DNA from: Copromyces sp. CBS 386.78
Lineage: Eukaryota > Ascomycota > Sordariomycetes > Sordariales > Sordariaceae
Direction: 5' to 3'
DNA length: 64,000 nt
Assembly: GCA_030685235.1 (NCBI GenBank)
Contig: MU839106.1
Span: forward strand, 124,001 to 188,000
Below, one piece after another: positions 22,401-33,934 of this stretch. How positions within the stretch are numbered: the stretch's first letter is position 1; the number at the start of each line of letters is the position of its first letter. The position numbers and the translations under genes are program-made. The notes below the pieces were generated by a model. It had not been told where the DNA came from. It saw nothing but the letters and a program-made list of their open reading frames with translations, and did no database searches.

Positions 22401-23801
22401 CATGAACCCTCATGTTCCTCTTCACAGTCCTTACATTGGACCACTTTCTGTGCCTGGCCGACAGAGCGGGAGTGGTTCCCTTTTGATCAACACAACGATC
22501 TGAGCCATGAAGGCGTTGGTTGACCATCCATGCCAACGAGAGGAGGCGGCACTCACAAATAGTATTCCATTGTTGGGGTCTCTTGGGAGCTGCCATGGGA
22601 GCAACCATGGGATCACTCATTGGCATGGAGCCCGCTCAAGCTTCACTGTTCACAATATTGCCACCAAACCCCCCGAAGGCCACCGTGTCCGACTTACTGC
22701 CGCCGCCCCAACACCTACCTACTACGTTGGTCGTCTATCCCCCCTGACCACCAGACCATCAGAACCACAACCACCACAACCATGGCCGGACTGAGGCCAC
22801 CTTCGGCCTGGCTTCGCGATGGTCATCTGCTGGATGTTCACCATCTCCTACCTCACCCACAGAAACAAGAACGCACGTCCCACTCCATCCACTCTCCAAG
22901 CAGAGCAGCAACCCGTCAACCAATACCCATACTGACAACCTGGAACCATCACTGCTGTAGGACCCAGCCGCACAACCACCAATAGCGCCAACTTGACAGC
23001 AATAGCAGTAGCAGCAACCAACAGCAGCAGCAACCAGCAAAAGCAGCAACCAACAATGGCTCCAATCCATATCCCTCGGCCACCACTGCCGCCGATACTG
23101 CCGATAGTCCCATGACATCCACATGGGGCCCCAATGTCAGCGGCAACACAGCAAGAACAAATAGATGCCTGCTCGCTGATACACCAAGTCCCGAGGATTA
23201 CCTCATCCACTTCACTTCCACATACCACTACGCAATATGGGCCCTGGGCCCGTTGATTCCTCAGGTTCTAGATACCTAGATACCTAGGTGGTAGGTAATT
23301 GAAGCCATTATTCTCCATCACGAACACATCGGGACTTCGGAACTCGGAGTCGGAAGTCGGAATTAAAGGCGTGGCGGCAGTCTTTGCCCGTGGGGAGTCG
23401 TGGCATTTTGAGTCGAAGTCACCGAGAGATGGTACCTTAGTCTGAGGTCTTTTTCGTTGTGTTTCTTGGGAAGTTGGGATCAGAAAAGCCGCTGGAGCTG
23501 TTTGGAGGCTGGAGGTTTGAGAGGCGGTTGCGTTATTGAGTAAGGGGGTGTTGGCGACTGTGGTGGTCATACTAAGGTAGGCAGGTACCTAGTCGAGAGT
23601 ATATGTGGGAAGAATTTGCGTTGTTTACCTTACTTACAGGGGCTAACTTGACTTGGGCTGAGAAGATGGCATGCCGCTGACCAGAAACACCATCATAGGT
23701 AGCACGTTCAATAGCCCTCGCACCTGTTACATACCTCTAAGAATTATATATTTCCATCAAAGCATGGCCTTTACTTCTGCAAAACCAAAATACTCCCCGA
23801 C
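22401..23801. other. Intergenic region
   Basis: It contains an imperfect CAG/CAA/CAC repeat at about 22985-23060 and several ACCTAGGTA-like words at 23271-23295. One TAGAGGTA octamer (reverse) lies at 23732. No supported gene. Confidence 0.4.
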
Positions 23802-25994
23802 CTACTCGCCCTCTTCACATATTCCCGGCCTTTCCCCATCACGTGTACTAACCTCCTGTCCAGCCCAAACCCTATCCTGCCCCTGCCCCTGCCCCTGCCC
23901 CTGCCCCTGCGCCAGCCCACCTCCACCTCCAGGTCTAGCACTCATACCACCACCACCACCACCACCACCTATAGTCTCTGAAAGACCTATCCCCCTGGAT
24001 CTATACAAAGGCGTGATCCTCACCTCCCCACCACCCTGGGTATACACAATCCTCGTATCGGCAGTTTCTACTTCTACCCACCCACCATGTCCATTCCCGT
24101 GACCATTACTCCCTCCTTCATAACCATATTGCTGCTGCCGTCCAGACAGGCCTCCTGGTCCGCGATATCCCATGTGCCGGGCCATATGGCTGGGCGACAG
24201 CGGCGGTGGCGGTGAAAGGGGACGGGTTTGGTTCATTGCCACGGCGATGTCGATGGCTGCTGGTTTGGGTTTTTGGATACCACTAGGGAGGGAGATGGAG
24301 AAGAAGGGGCTGTCGCCGTCGGGGGTGGGCACGTTCTGGGCGTTGGTGTTGGCGTTGAGGGAAGAGAAAGCAGTAGATTGTTGTCGGGAGCGTCGTCGCG
24401 TATGTCGTCGTGCTTGTTGGCCGGGATGTGTAGAGGTAGTGCTGTCCCGGCTTCCTAGAGGTAGTCGGGAGTGGGAGGAGTGTACCTCTACCCATCTGCG
24501 GTACTCCTTGTGCGCCTCCGTGAACTCTTTTTCCCTTTCTGCCTGCCCGTGGCCATCAGGATGGTTAGAGGTAGAGTCGGCGTGTGACACCCCCAACTTC
24601 CACTTCTGAAGCTTCGCCTCCTCTTCACCATGTGATCCATCCTCACTTGACTGCGTGTTCGATCCCGTGCCATTTCCACTGCCCTCCCTCTTCTTCGTAA
24701 ACCACGTTCTGGTACTCCTATTCCCACTCCCTCCTGAACCAGACACATTCCCCTTGCCCGTATTATCCGGCCCCGTCCCGGTCCCGGTCCCTGTTTCTGT
24801 CCCATAACTTCCATCTGTATAACCACCTCTCTCACCCCTCGCGCCCCTCGTAACATGAAGTTTCCTCTGCCGTCCACTAAAGATCGGTTTCAGCGCTGAC
24901 ACCGAAGCGCACGAAATGGCAATGGTCACCTCGATCACGGACCAGAGATTGACTTTGATGCCTTGGTGGAACGGGTCCTCGGCGAGGGTGTAGATGTAGA
25001 TGGTGTGCAAGCGGACGACGGAGGCGACGGCGGCGAAGGTGCCGACGCCGAAGATGAGGAAGAGCGCAATCTTTTCGCGCGTCGGGCGGTTGATTTCGCG
25101 GAGGGTGGAGACGGGAAGCAACAAGATCCAGATGTCGGTGAGGATGTTGAAGCCGGACGTGACTGCGGTGGTCGTTAGTAGGTAGGGAGCTGGTTGTTGG
25201 TGTTAGGAGGAAAGGGGGGCCGCAGTGGGACCGTAGGAAAGGGGGTAAGGGAACTGAGTATATATGAAACTGGCCAAGGGCAGAAGCAGGTGGAATACTC
25301 ACAGTAGAAGAAGGCGGTTGTATTGATGCAAGTGTCTTCGACAGCACCGGTAAAATCCCACATCTTGTGAAGAGGTTGACATTGTGCTAGAGTGGTGATA
25401 ACGCAAATGAGGAGAAAAACGACGTGTAGGATGATTGTTCCTATGCAAAGGTAACGAAAGGTGCGTGTCACGGCTGGAAGAGGTTGTCAACACCAGAATA
25501 CTGGATGGTTATGGCTTGCTGTGACCCGACTTACCAAACCGTATGTAGGTAAAGAGAATGGACACCTTGATGCAAAAGATGTTGGCATAGTACATGACTT
25601 GGATAGCGAGGGTGACCTTGAGGAAGTTGACCATGTTATCTAGAGTGAGCGTCGACATTGGCATTCCGATGCCATTGTGGGTGAGGATGACGAGGTTGAT
25701 GAGATAGCCGAGAGTGAGGGCCTGTTACGATCAGCAATGGTTTCATGGAGCGTACAGAGCATGAGACTCACCATAGCAGCAATGATGAAGTAGTCATCGG
25801 GACCGGGATTTCGGATGAGGATGAACCTGCTGACGCATCGGAGAAGGACCAACAGCACTGAAACCCGTCAGGACCACTAAACGAGGTAGTAGACAAAGAC
25901 GGAATGGTCACTAACGGGCCATGGCCATCATGATAGCAGAGGTGATGATGAGGCCATGTTGTCGTCGTACGTCCTCCATGGATGGTTGATCCAT
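23802..25994 (-). CDS. Fungal rhodopsin-domain seven-helix membrane protein
   Basis: Five exons give 627 residues: 25916-25994, 25772-25857, 25535-25721, 25303-25473 and 23802-25162 (introns of 58, 50, 61 and 140 nt, all GT-AG). An in-frame TGA precedes the ATG at 25994. Seven hydrophobic segments fill residues 12 to about 300, with family hallmarks: NPGPDDYFI after helix 1, Cys-Gln-Pro (ALAQCQPLH-like) after helix 4, FNILTDIWILLLP in helix 5, and ISCASVSALKPIF at the end of helix 7. The remaining 320 residues form a cytoplasmic tail rich in Gly, Ser, Asp and Gln, with a seven-Gly run and a (Gly-Gln)5 repeat. This is the fungal "rhodopsin domain" family, related in layout to PTH11-like receptors but without a CFEM domain. 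It has no retinal-binding signature that I can see. Ligand and role are unknown. The tail exon carries four TAGAGGTA octamers. Confidence 0.88.
23881..23911. repeat. (CCCCTG)n hexanucleotide in a coding exon
   Basis: Five units lie in the rhodopsin-domain gene. On the minus strand they encode the Gly-Gln repeat near the C-terminus. A (CAC)7 run at about 23949-23970 encodes the seven-Gly run. Confidence 0.85.
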
Positions 25995-27517
25995 AATTCT
26001 TGAAGTTGTTGATAAAGATGGTCACCCCAAAGGAGCGGAATCACGAAGCCGGACTGCGGAGGTCCAGTCTGCCTTGTGGGGAGAGGCGACATACAATGAT
26101 CGTCAAAGGTTCCATCGATCTGATGGGTTTGGATCCAAGGGCCCGAATATATAAGATTGATATCCAAGTTATACGAAAAGCTTAAACGAGAAACAAGTTC
26201 ATAAGGCATGGCTGGTTGTCATGTAGAATAGAATAAGCGCACAGACATGCGGACCAAGTTCTAGCCTGCTTGGCCTATACCATAAGCGAGCCCATTCACG
26301 GGGGCCGACCTTTCATGATATCGGGTGGATTAGCTGAAGGGGAGACGGAGATGCTATAAGCGATCGTCACTGGCACTAACGAGCAAAGGGTAAAGTCCCC
26401 TTCGTACACCAGCCCCGTGTTATCACATGTTGGAGGGAGACTAGGGTCGAAGCGAGGAAGAAGATGAGATGCAGCTGGAGGTTTATCATTCGATGACAAG
26501 CATGGGACTTGCCGCACTGATACTCCAGACGGGATGGTTGCCCAAACTGTCAACCGGGCAGCTGCTGGGTTCTGTATGTTGGCTGAGACGATCTTGACAG
26601 AGAAACGGAGAATACTGCAATTCAAGACTGAGTCAAAGAAAGGAGGCTCCTCAAGATGTGAGCATGCAAAGGCAGCACGTCATACCCTTGCTAGCGAGGA
26701 TCCAAACCAAACCCTCGATAACACTGGTTCGGGCCGGGCGAGGCTTTTCCTTTCTGGTGATAGTGTTCAGCCATCAACATGTCAGCTCGCTTGTTTATAG
26801 TCCGAGATTGGAGGCGGGCAGGCAGGATAACATGGGTTCTCAAACAAAATAAAAAGTGTGTTTGAGTAGATGTGCTTGAGAGTCGAGACAGCGGTGGATG
26901 AAAAGGGAACTCCCAATTTGTAATTGATGGGTGCAACGACGGGACGGCAAAGTTGGTGTTCAAGTTGAGAAATGTAGAGGGTAGACGGGGGTAAAGTCCC
27001 GGGTATATAAGAACTCGATCGCCTGCTGCAATTCGAAACATCCAAGACGGTCCGGCAAGAGACACGGGAGAGCAAAGACGGGAGAGTGACTTGTCTGTCA
27101 TCTGTTGGGTAATCCTGCTCGAGAACGGTCAACGATGTGATGACTGCTTATACACTCGTTTGAGAGTCACGCCGACCTGATGATAAATAAAAAAAGAATG
27201 ATAACCGAGACTGCAAGAATGACACTGGACTTGGGAAGTGTGCACAAATGAAGCCACTGAAGCTCACTGAAGCTAGCTTTTACGTAAAGACGGGATAGGA
27301 CCCAGAGCAGTTAATATGCCAAGACCATATAGTGGAGTTGCGTCCTTGACAATCGATAGCAGAGAAAATTCTGCCACCACATTCCGCCTGAATTTTACCA
27401 CCAACACCACTGATACTGCCATCTTATCGCATCCCCGCCATTCAACCCGCCGAACAGCATCACGCATTCCAGACACCAGTCAACCCATTGTCAACCACAT
27501 TTTGCAACATCGCCAAT
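25995..27517. other. Intergenic region between divergent rhodopsin-domain and NOB1 genes
   Basis: The two genes start at 25994 (-) and 27518 (+) and share this 1.5-kb upstream region. Short frames occur on both strands without domains. I saw no clear TATA box for either gene. Confidence 0.45.
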
Positions 27518-28988
27518 ATGGATACTCCCGTCGCCGAACCCACGGCGCAAAGCCCGAACCCCGCCCCCACCACCACAGCACCTGCGCCTGCGCCCGCTCC
27601 CGCTGCCGCTACCTCGACGACCACCAAGCCCGTCCACTCCCTCGTCATCGACGCCAATGTTATTATTAAGAACGACCCCAGCGTCTCGACCCTTATCGCT
27701 CAAGCCGAGGAACTCTACACCATTCCCTCGGTAGTATCAGAAAGTTCGTCTTTCCTCTATCCCAAACACAATGCGCGCCCGGACACACCCAGACTGACAT
27801 CAGCATGTTTCGATAGTCCGCGATGAGGCCACCCGACTCCGATTCCAAACCACCCTCATGCCCTTCCTCAAGTTCCGCACCCCCCGCCCGGAGTCCATCA
27901 AGTTCGTCACCGATTTTGCCCGCCGCACCGGTGACCTTATGGTCCTTTCCAAGCCCGATATCCACCTGATCGCTTTGACGTATGATCTCGAGTGCGAGAG
28001 GAACGGTGGTGATTGGCGGTTGAGGAAGGAGCCTGGTCAGAAGTCAGTTAATGGTGCGTCGCCTGCTAAGGAGGGTGAGGCTAAGGAGGAGGGGGCCACA
28101 ACTGAGACCACTGAGGCCACTCCCGTACAAGAGAAGATCGAGGAGGTTAAGCAGGTGGAGGAGCAGCTTGAGAAGTTGGATATCAGAAGCCAAGAGCAGG
28201 AGACGACACCTGCCCCCGAGGAAGAGGAGGAGGAAGAAGAAGAAGAAGAAGAGAACGATGGCGAAGCCTCCGACGATGACGGCGAATGGATCAGTAAGCA
28301 GCTACCTTCATCTACCCCAAACCTACCTATCAACAACTGCTAACAGGCCATGCCACACACAGCCCCCACCAACATCAAAAAGGTCCAAGCCCGCGAATCC
28401 ACCCAAATCGCCCCCGAGCCCCTCCAGAAAACGCTCCAAGCCGCCCTCATCACCTCCGACATGGCCATGCGCAACGTCTCTCTGCGCATCAACCTGAACC
28501 TGCTCGACTCCTCCTTCGCGCGCATCACCGTTCTCAAGACCTGGGTGCTGCGCTGCCACGGCTGCTGGAAAGTCTGCAAAGACACCACCAAGCAATTCTG
28601 CCCCTCGTGCGGCCAGCCCACCTTGACGCGGGTGTCGTGCACGACCGACGCGGCGGGCAACTTTACTCTGCACCTGAAGAAGAACTTTCAGTTTAACAAC
28701 CGGGGCAACGTCTACAGCATCCCGAAACCGACGCATGGAACGGCCAGTGGGAAGAACCAGAATGTGAAGGGCGGTGGAAAGGGTGGCTGGGGAAAGGAGT
28801 TGATCCTGGCGGAGGATCAGAAGGAGTATATCAAGCGAGCGGAGGAGGAGAAGAGGACGCGGTATAGAGATTTGATGGACGATGATTATTTGCCGGCTAT
28901 TTTGACGGGACATAGGCAGGGGGGTACGGGGAATAATAGGATTAAGGTGGGGGCGGGGAGGAATGTTAATGCTAAGAAGAGGAGGTGA
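27518..28988 (+). CDS. NOB1: 20S pre-rRNA D-site endonuclease NOB1
   Basis: NOB1 makes the final cut that forms the 3' end of 18S rRNA in cytoplasmic pre-40S particles. Exons are 27518-27743, 27817-28293 and 28363-28988 (introns 73 and 69 nt; the second has GCTAACA before the acceptor), giving 442 residues. After a Pro/Ala/Thr-rich leader, the PIN nuclease domain begins with LVIDANVIIKND, where Asp45 is a metal-binding acid. An acidic linker with eleven consecutive Glu follows, and exon 3 resumes with TPTNIKKVQARE. The zinc ribbon is CHGC (Cys299, Cys302) and CPSC (Cys314, Cys317). The C-terminus is basic (NAKKRR). The frame is open upstream to 27488, but no ATG precedes 27518. Order and spacing match yeast and human NOB1. 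Confidence 0.95.
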
Positions 28989-29489
28989 GCTTGCAGCTGG
29001 CAGGCAGGCAGTAGGTCAGTCAGAGGGTGTGTGGGTGGGCTTGATGGATGATGATGCTAAGGGCATTTGAGATGAGAGTTGGGTTGAAGGGTAAAAAGGG
29101 ATCGTTTTTTGTTTCTGTTGGTAGTCACGGTTAATGGCGTAATGGCGTTAGGTTTCATGAAAAGATTTTGTTTGTTCGTTTTTGTTTTGTCTAGTCTAGA
29201 GGAACCATTTCTGAATATGACTTGCGTCCTGCCATGGTGGTGGTGATACAGCGCGGACAACGAACGATGTGATTCAACATACATCTCTTTGCGACTGTGC
29301 CTGCCTGTGAAGAACCCCGTTCGTTGCCTGCCTGTGCCCATCCATGTCCGACACGAATGATGACACTGACTGACTGACTGCCGCTAGAGATTGTAATACA
29401 TCCATCCAGCCCTTTTGTTTTTTCCGGACCTCACTCATCTCCACGTGAACGTCCGGACGGCTCTCGGCAACATGAGCCTGAACTTGCAG

Positions 29490-29750
29490 CATCTGGACTA
29501 GAACTTAGGTGGATTAGAAACTTGAACAGAAACCTTGAGGGGAACCCAAATTCGAAATGAACTTGGACGAGAAACCTGTTGCAACCTGTATGTACCTAAC
29601 TAAACCTAGATCAGAAAGCCTCGACTAGAATAGAACCTATCTAGACCAGCACCTACCTAAACCTGGACCATTCTAGAACCAGGACTAGACTAGACCAGAC
29701 CATAAACCTAAACTTGGAGTGAACCTCGACTAGTCTAGAGCTAGACTCCA
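29490..29750. repeat. Degenerate CTAG-rich short tandem repeats
   Basis: About ten CTAG words lie within 260 bp in a loose pattern such as ACTAGAAC, CTAGACCAG, GACTAGACTAGACC and CTAGTCTAGAGCTAGACT, mixed with AACCT words. The unit is roughly 10-15 bp and heavily degraded. Confidence 0.6.
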
Positions 29751-29845
29751 TGGGACATGAACCCGAACCTGAATCTGGATTTCGACCTTGGCCAAGATCC
29801 TTGTAGAGGTAAACATCACAACTTCCATCCTTCCATCAATCAGGC

Positions 29846-29979
29846 ATCCATCCATCCATCCATCCCCTTCAACCTCAACCGTCCGTTCCCAAGTCCCAAG
29901 TCCCAACTCTATTTATTCCGACCGACCGACCGACCTCAGGACAAAAAGTCCTATCCGTTTCCGTTTCCGTTTCCGTTTC
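29846..29979. repeat. Cluster of (CATC)n, (CGAC)n and (TTTCCG)n microsatellites
   Basis: CATC units occupy about 29846-29867, CGAC units 29919-29934, and four TTTCCG units 29956-29979, all within 135 bp. Confidence 0.85.
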
Positions 29980-30161
29980 ATGAAATGTCAGGCAAGTAAG
30001 TCATCCAGACAGAGTCTTCACTTCCTCCTACTTCTTTCTAGTCGCACAAAGCCTCTGGAGGATGGATCTATTCCGGCTCCGGCCTCCTGGTAAGGAATGA
30101 ATGGCAAAGCGCGTGAATTTCTGTGACTCTGTAGCCAAACATGGACATGGTCAGCGAGCAA

Positions 30162-30210
30162 TTTTTTTTTTATTTTTTTTTTTTAATATTATTTTTTTTA
30201 TTTTTTTTTC
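30162..30210. repeat. T-rich low-complexity block
   Basis: About 50 bp are nearly all T with a few A (TTTATTTT, TTAATATTATTTT). It sits in the region downstream of both converging genes. Confidence 0.8.
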
Positions 30211-31499
30211 GGGAGCTGTTAGCGGTGCTTTGCACTTCGTGAGTGCTCGCTCGTGAATGTAACTAACTGTAGCCTGAAACGCTTTTGTCTGATGGTTATG
30301 CACGCCTTGGTCTGACGTCGGTCGGGAGCTGGGCTGGCTTTTGCCTTTGTTACCTAGAGTCTACCTAGGTTTGTCAGGAAAGTTGGCGGACTTCCGTTGG
30401 GCTGTTTATGTGGGCCTGGGGGGTCGAGACATGGGATTTTCACTGGAATAATAGTGTGGTTGAGAGTGGAACGTTGAGCCGGATGGATGGCCGTCGGGTG
30501 GCCATAGGAATCAAGCATGGTTGTGGTGGACAGTGGGACAAGGAGGAAGGAAGGATTCGGGAGTATGGAGAGGGAAACCGGTCATAGATAGAAGTTACGA
30601 TAGACCTTGAGAGGAGGAAAATCATCGAGAGAAAGTCAATTGGTATTTTTTTTTTCCCCTTCCCTTCCCTTCCCACACACTATGCTCAGATGCTCTTCAG
30701 AAAGCAAAAGACGCCAGGAGTCCAACACCCCAAACAAACAAACGAAAAAAATCCGATAAACGCCGTGACAGAGAGGTGTCTCCTCGTTTTGATAGAATCC
30801 GAGAGAAAAGAAAAGAAGAAGAACAAGATGCAATATGTATAATCCTCCAGGATCCAGAGAAAACCGAAGCAAGCCACCGAAGCAATTTGCCAACGTCGTC
30901 GCTGCCGTTTTGTGCCATTCATTCATTCCTTGTTGCGAGTGATTGCTGTCATCGTCTGTCTGTCAAAGAGCCCCCATCCAGTTTGTTCCCTGGAATGCCA
31001 CTTCCACTTCCACTTTCCAAAATTGCAAAGCAGAAAGAGAAAACCGTCTGTGGTGGTCGTGACAGCGAGAGATTGGTCGATCACAGATTGATTGAGCACC
31101 ACCGCAGAGCCGGTCCAAGAAGAGGTTGTTGAACAAGTGCTTCCTGTGGCTACCGCGAGCCCTTGCGCGAGACCTTGTCGATCAAGTCGGTGGTATTCAA
31201 TTGTCGCCCTGGTATTCCATTTCGACCATGTTGCGATAGTGGTCCTGCTGACTGGCCTCGAGGCTGGCCTTTATCTCCTTGTCGGCGTAGCTGTGCTGCC
31301 TGGACGAAGCAGTAGTAGCATTGTTGTTCATGGTCTTGTAGTCGTCTTCTTCTTCCTTCTTAACGATGTTGGGAGTGGGTCGGTTGACGACGATTCTCGC
31401 ACCAGACGGACGGGTGGCGGCATTGACGTGGAAGGCATCATTGCAGTCTTGGTATTTGGTCAATGGATCCTGCTGGCCACCATCATTTTTACTCGTGGT

Positions 31500-31767
31500 C
31501 TAGTTGAGGGCCTCCTCTGTGCGTGGAAGACATGTCAGCCGCTGCTCGGATCCACTCGACTGGCAATTGGGATTACGTACTCTGGGCGAGAAGGACGGCA
31601 AAGCGGCGACGGAGGGTGATGCGGTGACGAGACCACTTGTCATCGGGAGAGAAGCGAGCGGGGTGGGCGCTCTTGGTGATCTCCTTGTCGAGGACCTTCT
31701 TGAGGGTGTACTGGCGCGCGAGCGGCTTGCCGTCGGCGTTCTTGGCGGGGACATACATCAAATGCAT
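31500..31767 (-). CDS. NOP10: H/ACA ribonucleoprotein subunit NOP10
   Basis: NOP10 is a core protein of H/ACA snoRNPs, which guide pseudouridylation of rRNA in the nucleolus. Exon 1 is 31581-31767 and the last exon is only 17 nt (31500-31516, AG-GAG-GCC-CTC-AAC-TAG); the 64-nt intron has donor GTACGT and acceptor CACAG. The product is 67 residues. It begins MHLMYV, as in the family, and has the conserved blocks [24 protein letters not shown] and RITLRRRF. A ten-residue insert ([10 protein letters not shown]) after MYVP makes it slightly longer than yeast Nop10 (58 residues). The gene lies tail to tail with NOB1, another ribosome-assembly gene. Confidence 0.93.
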
Positions 31768-32887
31768 CTTGGCGGTTTTGGTCGGAGAGCTGACGGGCTT
31801 GGATGTGTGGTGGTGGTGATGTGTGGTTTGGTGGGTGTGGGATCGTGAGAGTTGCCGGATCAATCTGCTCTGCTGCCTTTTCGATAATTTTCGACTGTGC
31901 CGCGCCGACGACCATGGAAAAGAAACTGCACGAAAAATGGAATGGTCTGTGCGCTTTGGTCGCTTAAGGCAGGCGGTGTGGGGGAAGTTACCCCACACTG
32001 CAAGGCACGGTTAACTGGAGAAGGGAATTAGTGGGGTTTGGAAATTCGTCCCCTGTTCATGTCATTGCTGTGCAAGTGGTCTGCGGAATTGTCTGCTGGA
32101 AGTGAACACCACTTTCAAGTTTCAACTTTGGCCAGCACGGCAGTCAATGGTCCATTGAGCAACATCACATATCGATTCACGCCGCTCATTTCTTCATTTT
32201 GCCCAAACATTGCCCAGCGTCGGACTCTGACAACCCGATTATTCACTGTTCAGTGTGCCGCGGGTACGGAATTCACACTCCGTGGAACATGGTCATCTTG
32301 TCGCGGCTTCGCGGAGTCCACCAGAGTGCCGCGGACAAAGGCTTCCAGAAACAATCTCTTTATTCTTTTTACATCGAGTCTCATCTCCCTGTTCCTCCCT
32401 TTCTCTGGCTCATCAACAAATTCCCTTTGAAAACGCCTCCGGCGAAATGCCGTATCGTTCCGGCGCAGCGCCGTTGTTCAGGTCTTTCTGGGACATGACC
32501 ATGATCAACGCCTCTTGCAAAGAGTTCACGCCCGTTCTTCGGAGAGAATCATCCCAAATTCCGAACAATGTCCTTGACAGATACCCTTTCACCGGGTGTA
32601 TCCTCCTGTGAACCGGACACTACAGTCGTTGTTGCATCTCAGTGTCCTGAACAATCTCGTTGTCAACCTTGATGGCATCGCCTTTCCAGAAGCATAAATA
32701 CGCGATGAACCCGTCGCCAGAATCCAAAATGTTCTTCTCATCATCACAACCATCAGGTCTCGAATCAACAAGACCAGTCAACCCGAGAGAAAGCATTCCA
32801 AAAACAAGGTAACCACCCCAACCCACAACTAACAAACATCATCAAGGTAGAGGTAAGCCTCTCCACCCCCAGAATCAGCCACCAAAA
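31768..32887. other. Intergenic region between divergent NOP10 and a Cys-rich protein gene
   Basis: 1.1 kb of shared upstream DNA. No gene is supported. One TAGAGGTA octamer lies at 32848-32855, 40 bp before the downstream ATG, in the leader of the Cys-rich gene. Confidence 0.45.
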
Positions 32888-33280
32888 ATGTGTCAAGGCC
32901 GCATCATCTCTTACTACTGCCCCTCCGCCCTCCGCGGCAACCCCAACTGCCCCTGCTCCCGCCTCGCCTCCCGCTCCCGCGGCGGACGCAGCATCCCCGC
33001 CTGGATGTGCTACTTCGACATGGGCACCGCTCAGTGCTGCGGGCGGCATTCGCGCTCCCTCGGCTGCGGCGACTGTCCGTATAACACATACGGCCGACAT
33101 GGCGACCGCTGCTCGGTTTATGTGCATCTGGGAAAGAACTTGTGCCCGGCTTGTAAGGGGGGCAGGGCCGAGGAGGGGAGAATGATGCGGGATATGGAGA
33201 GGCTGAGGGAGGAGGAGCAGTTTGGAGCCGCGGAGGATGTGGATGTGCTGATGAGGGAGTTTGAGAGGATGGGGTTTTGA
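32888..33280 (+). CDS. Small Cys-rich protein of unknown function
   Basis: This single-exon frame encodes 130 residues and starts MCQGRIISYYCPSALRGNPN. Twelve cysteines fall in the first 93 residues (CPCS, QCCGR, GCGDCP and CPAC among them), a pattern suited to zinc binding or disulphides. No signal peptide is present, so an intracellular zinc-binding role is more likely than secretion. The last 40 residues are charged and helical (MRDMERLREEEQ, DVLMREFERMGF). The AAAATG context is good, and codon use is C-ending in the first half. I did not recognise a named family. Proteins starting Met-Cys with scattered Cys are common as fungal hypotheticals. Confidence 0.6.
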   Translation: MCQGRIISYYCPSALRGNPNCPCSRLASRSRGGRSIPAWMCYFDMGTAQCCGRHSRSLGCGDCPYNTYGRHGDRCSVYVHLGKNLCPACKGGRAEEGRMMRDMERLREEEQFGAAEDVDVLMREFERMGF

Positions 33281-33637
33281 TGAGGGGTGAGGTAGATGGG
33301 GAGCTAGGTGGCTGTTTGACTTTTTTCTTGGGGGTGGTAGATATGGCCATCGTGTAAGATGGTCGCATGTTGGGTTGCGTGTTGTTTTTGGCTTACATGT
33401 TTAGGTTTGAGTATGTCGTGGATCATACACGTAAATTGGGTATGTCTCTGGTAGGCGCCTGGAATAATCAAATGGGTCTTTGACATTCTCAGATACGTTT
33501 TACTTGCAGGTGACTTCTGTGATATTTTCTTCCACGCTGTTATGTAAAAAGGAGACATTTCCTCGTAGAAACGTTTTTACTTACATAAGTACATGTTCTT
33601 GACCCACCTTTAACAAAATCGGACCATATCAGTTCAA
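33281..33637. other. Short intergenic stretch
   Basis: 3' flank of the Cys-rich gene and 5' flank of tRNA-Glu; no gene seen. Confidence 0.4.
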
Positions 33638-33729
33638 TCGGGTATGGTGTAGCGGTAACATCGTTGACTCTCACTTCTCAGGAGTGACTGCTCTCTCAAC
33701 AGCCCCGGGTTCGACTCCCGGTATCCGAG
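33638..33729 (+). tRNA. tRNA-Glu(CUC) with a 21-nt intron
   Basis: The acceptor stem TCGGGTA pairs with TATCCGA (one G-T). The A-box GGTGTAGCGGTAACATC and B-box GGGTTCGACTCCC are intact. The anticodon stem GTTGA/TCAAC brackets the loop CTCTCA plus C, with anticodon CTC at 33670-33672. The intron is 33674-33694, directly after position 37, and contains GGAG, which can pair with the anticodon as usual for intron-bearing pre-tRNAs. The discriminator base is G at 33729. Confidence 0.93.
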
Positions 33730-33740
33730 TCTCAATCATC

Positions 33741-33745
33741 TTTTT
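33741..33745 (+). terminator. RNA polymerase III terminator of tRNA-Glu
   Basis: A run of five T lies 12 bp behind the tRNA. Confidence 0.7.
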
Positions 33746-33934
33746 GTAATTTTGGATTTGTTGCCATTGTTGATATGGCCTCTTCTCTTTTTCCAGATCG
33801 TGTTCCTCATTTCATACATTGTTTTCCCGGTTCCTTTTTGCATTCTTCCAAAAAATCGTTGCGCGTGCATCATAATGTTCCTTTCCCAAACAAAACACCA
33901 ATCTTGCATCAGCATCACTCACGTCCTTCGTCGC

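Larger units (their letters stand above)
28989..31499. other. Intergenic region between the convergent NOB1 and NOP10 genes
   Basis: It contains degenerate CTAG-rich repeats (29490-29750), CATC, CGAC and TTTCCG microsatellites (29846-29979), a T-rich block (30162-30210) and purine/pyrimidine tracts. The frame at 31197-31463 (-) directly behind NOP10 has an Asn-run and no domain; it is probably 3' flank. Confidence 0.45.

Noticed and set aside
31197..31463. 88-codon frame on the minus strand behind NOP10
   Set aside because: Lies 37 bp behind the NOP10 stop, with no domain and no own promoter signs; more likely 3' flank.
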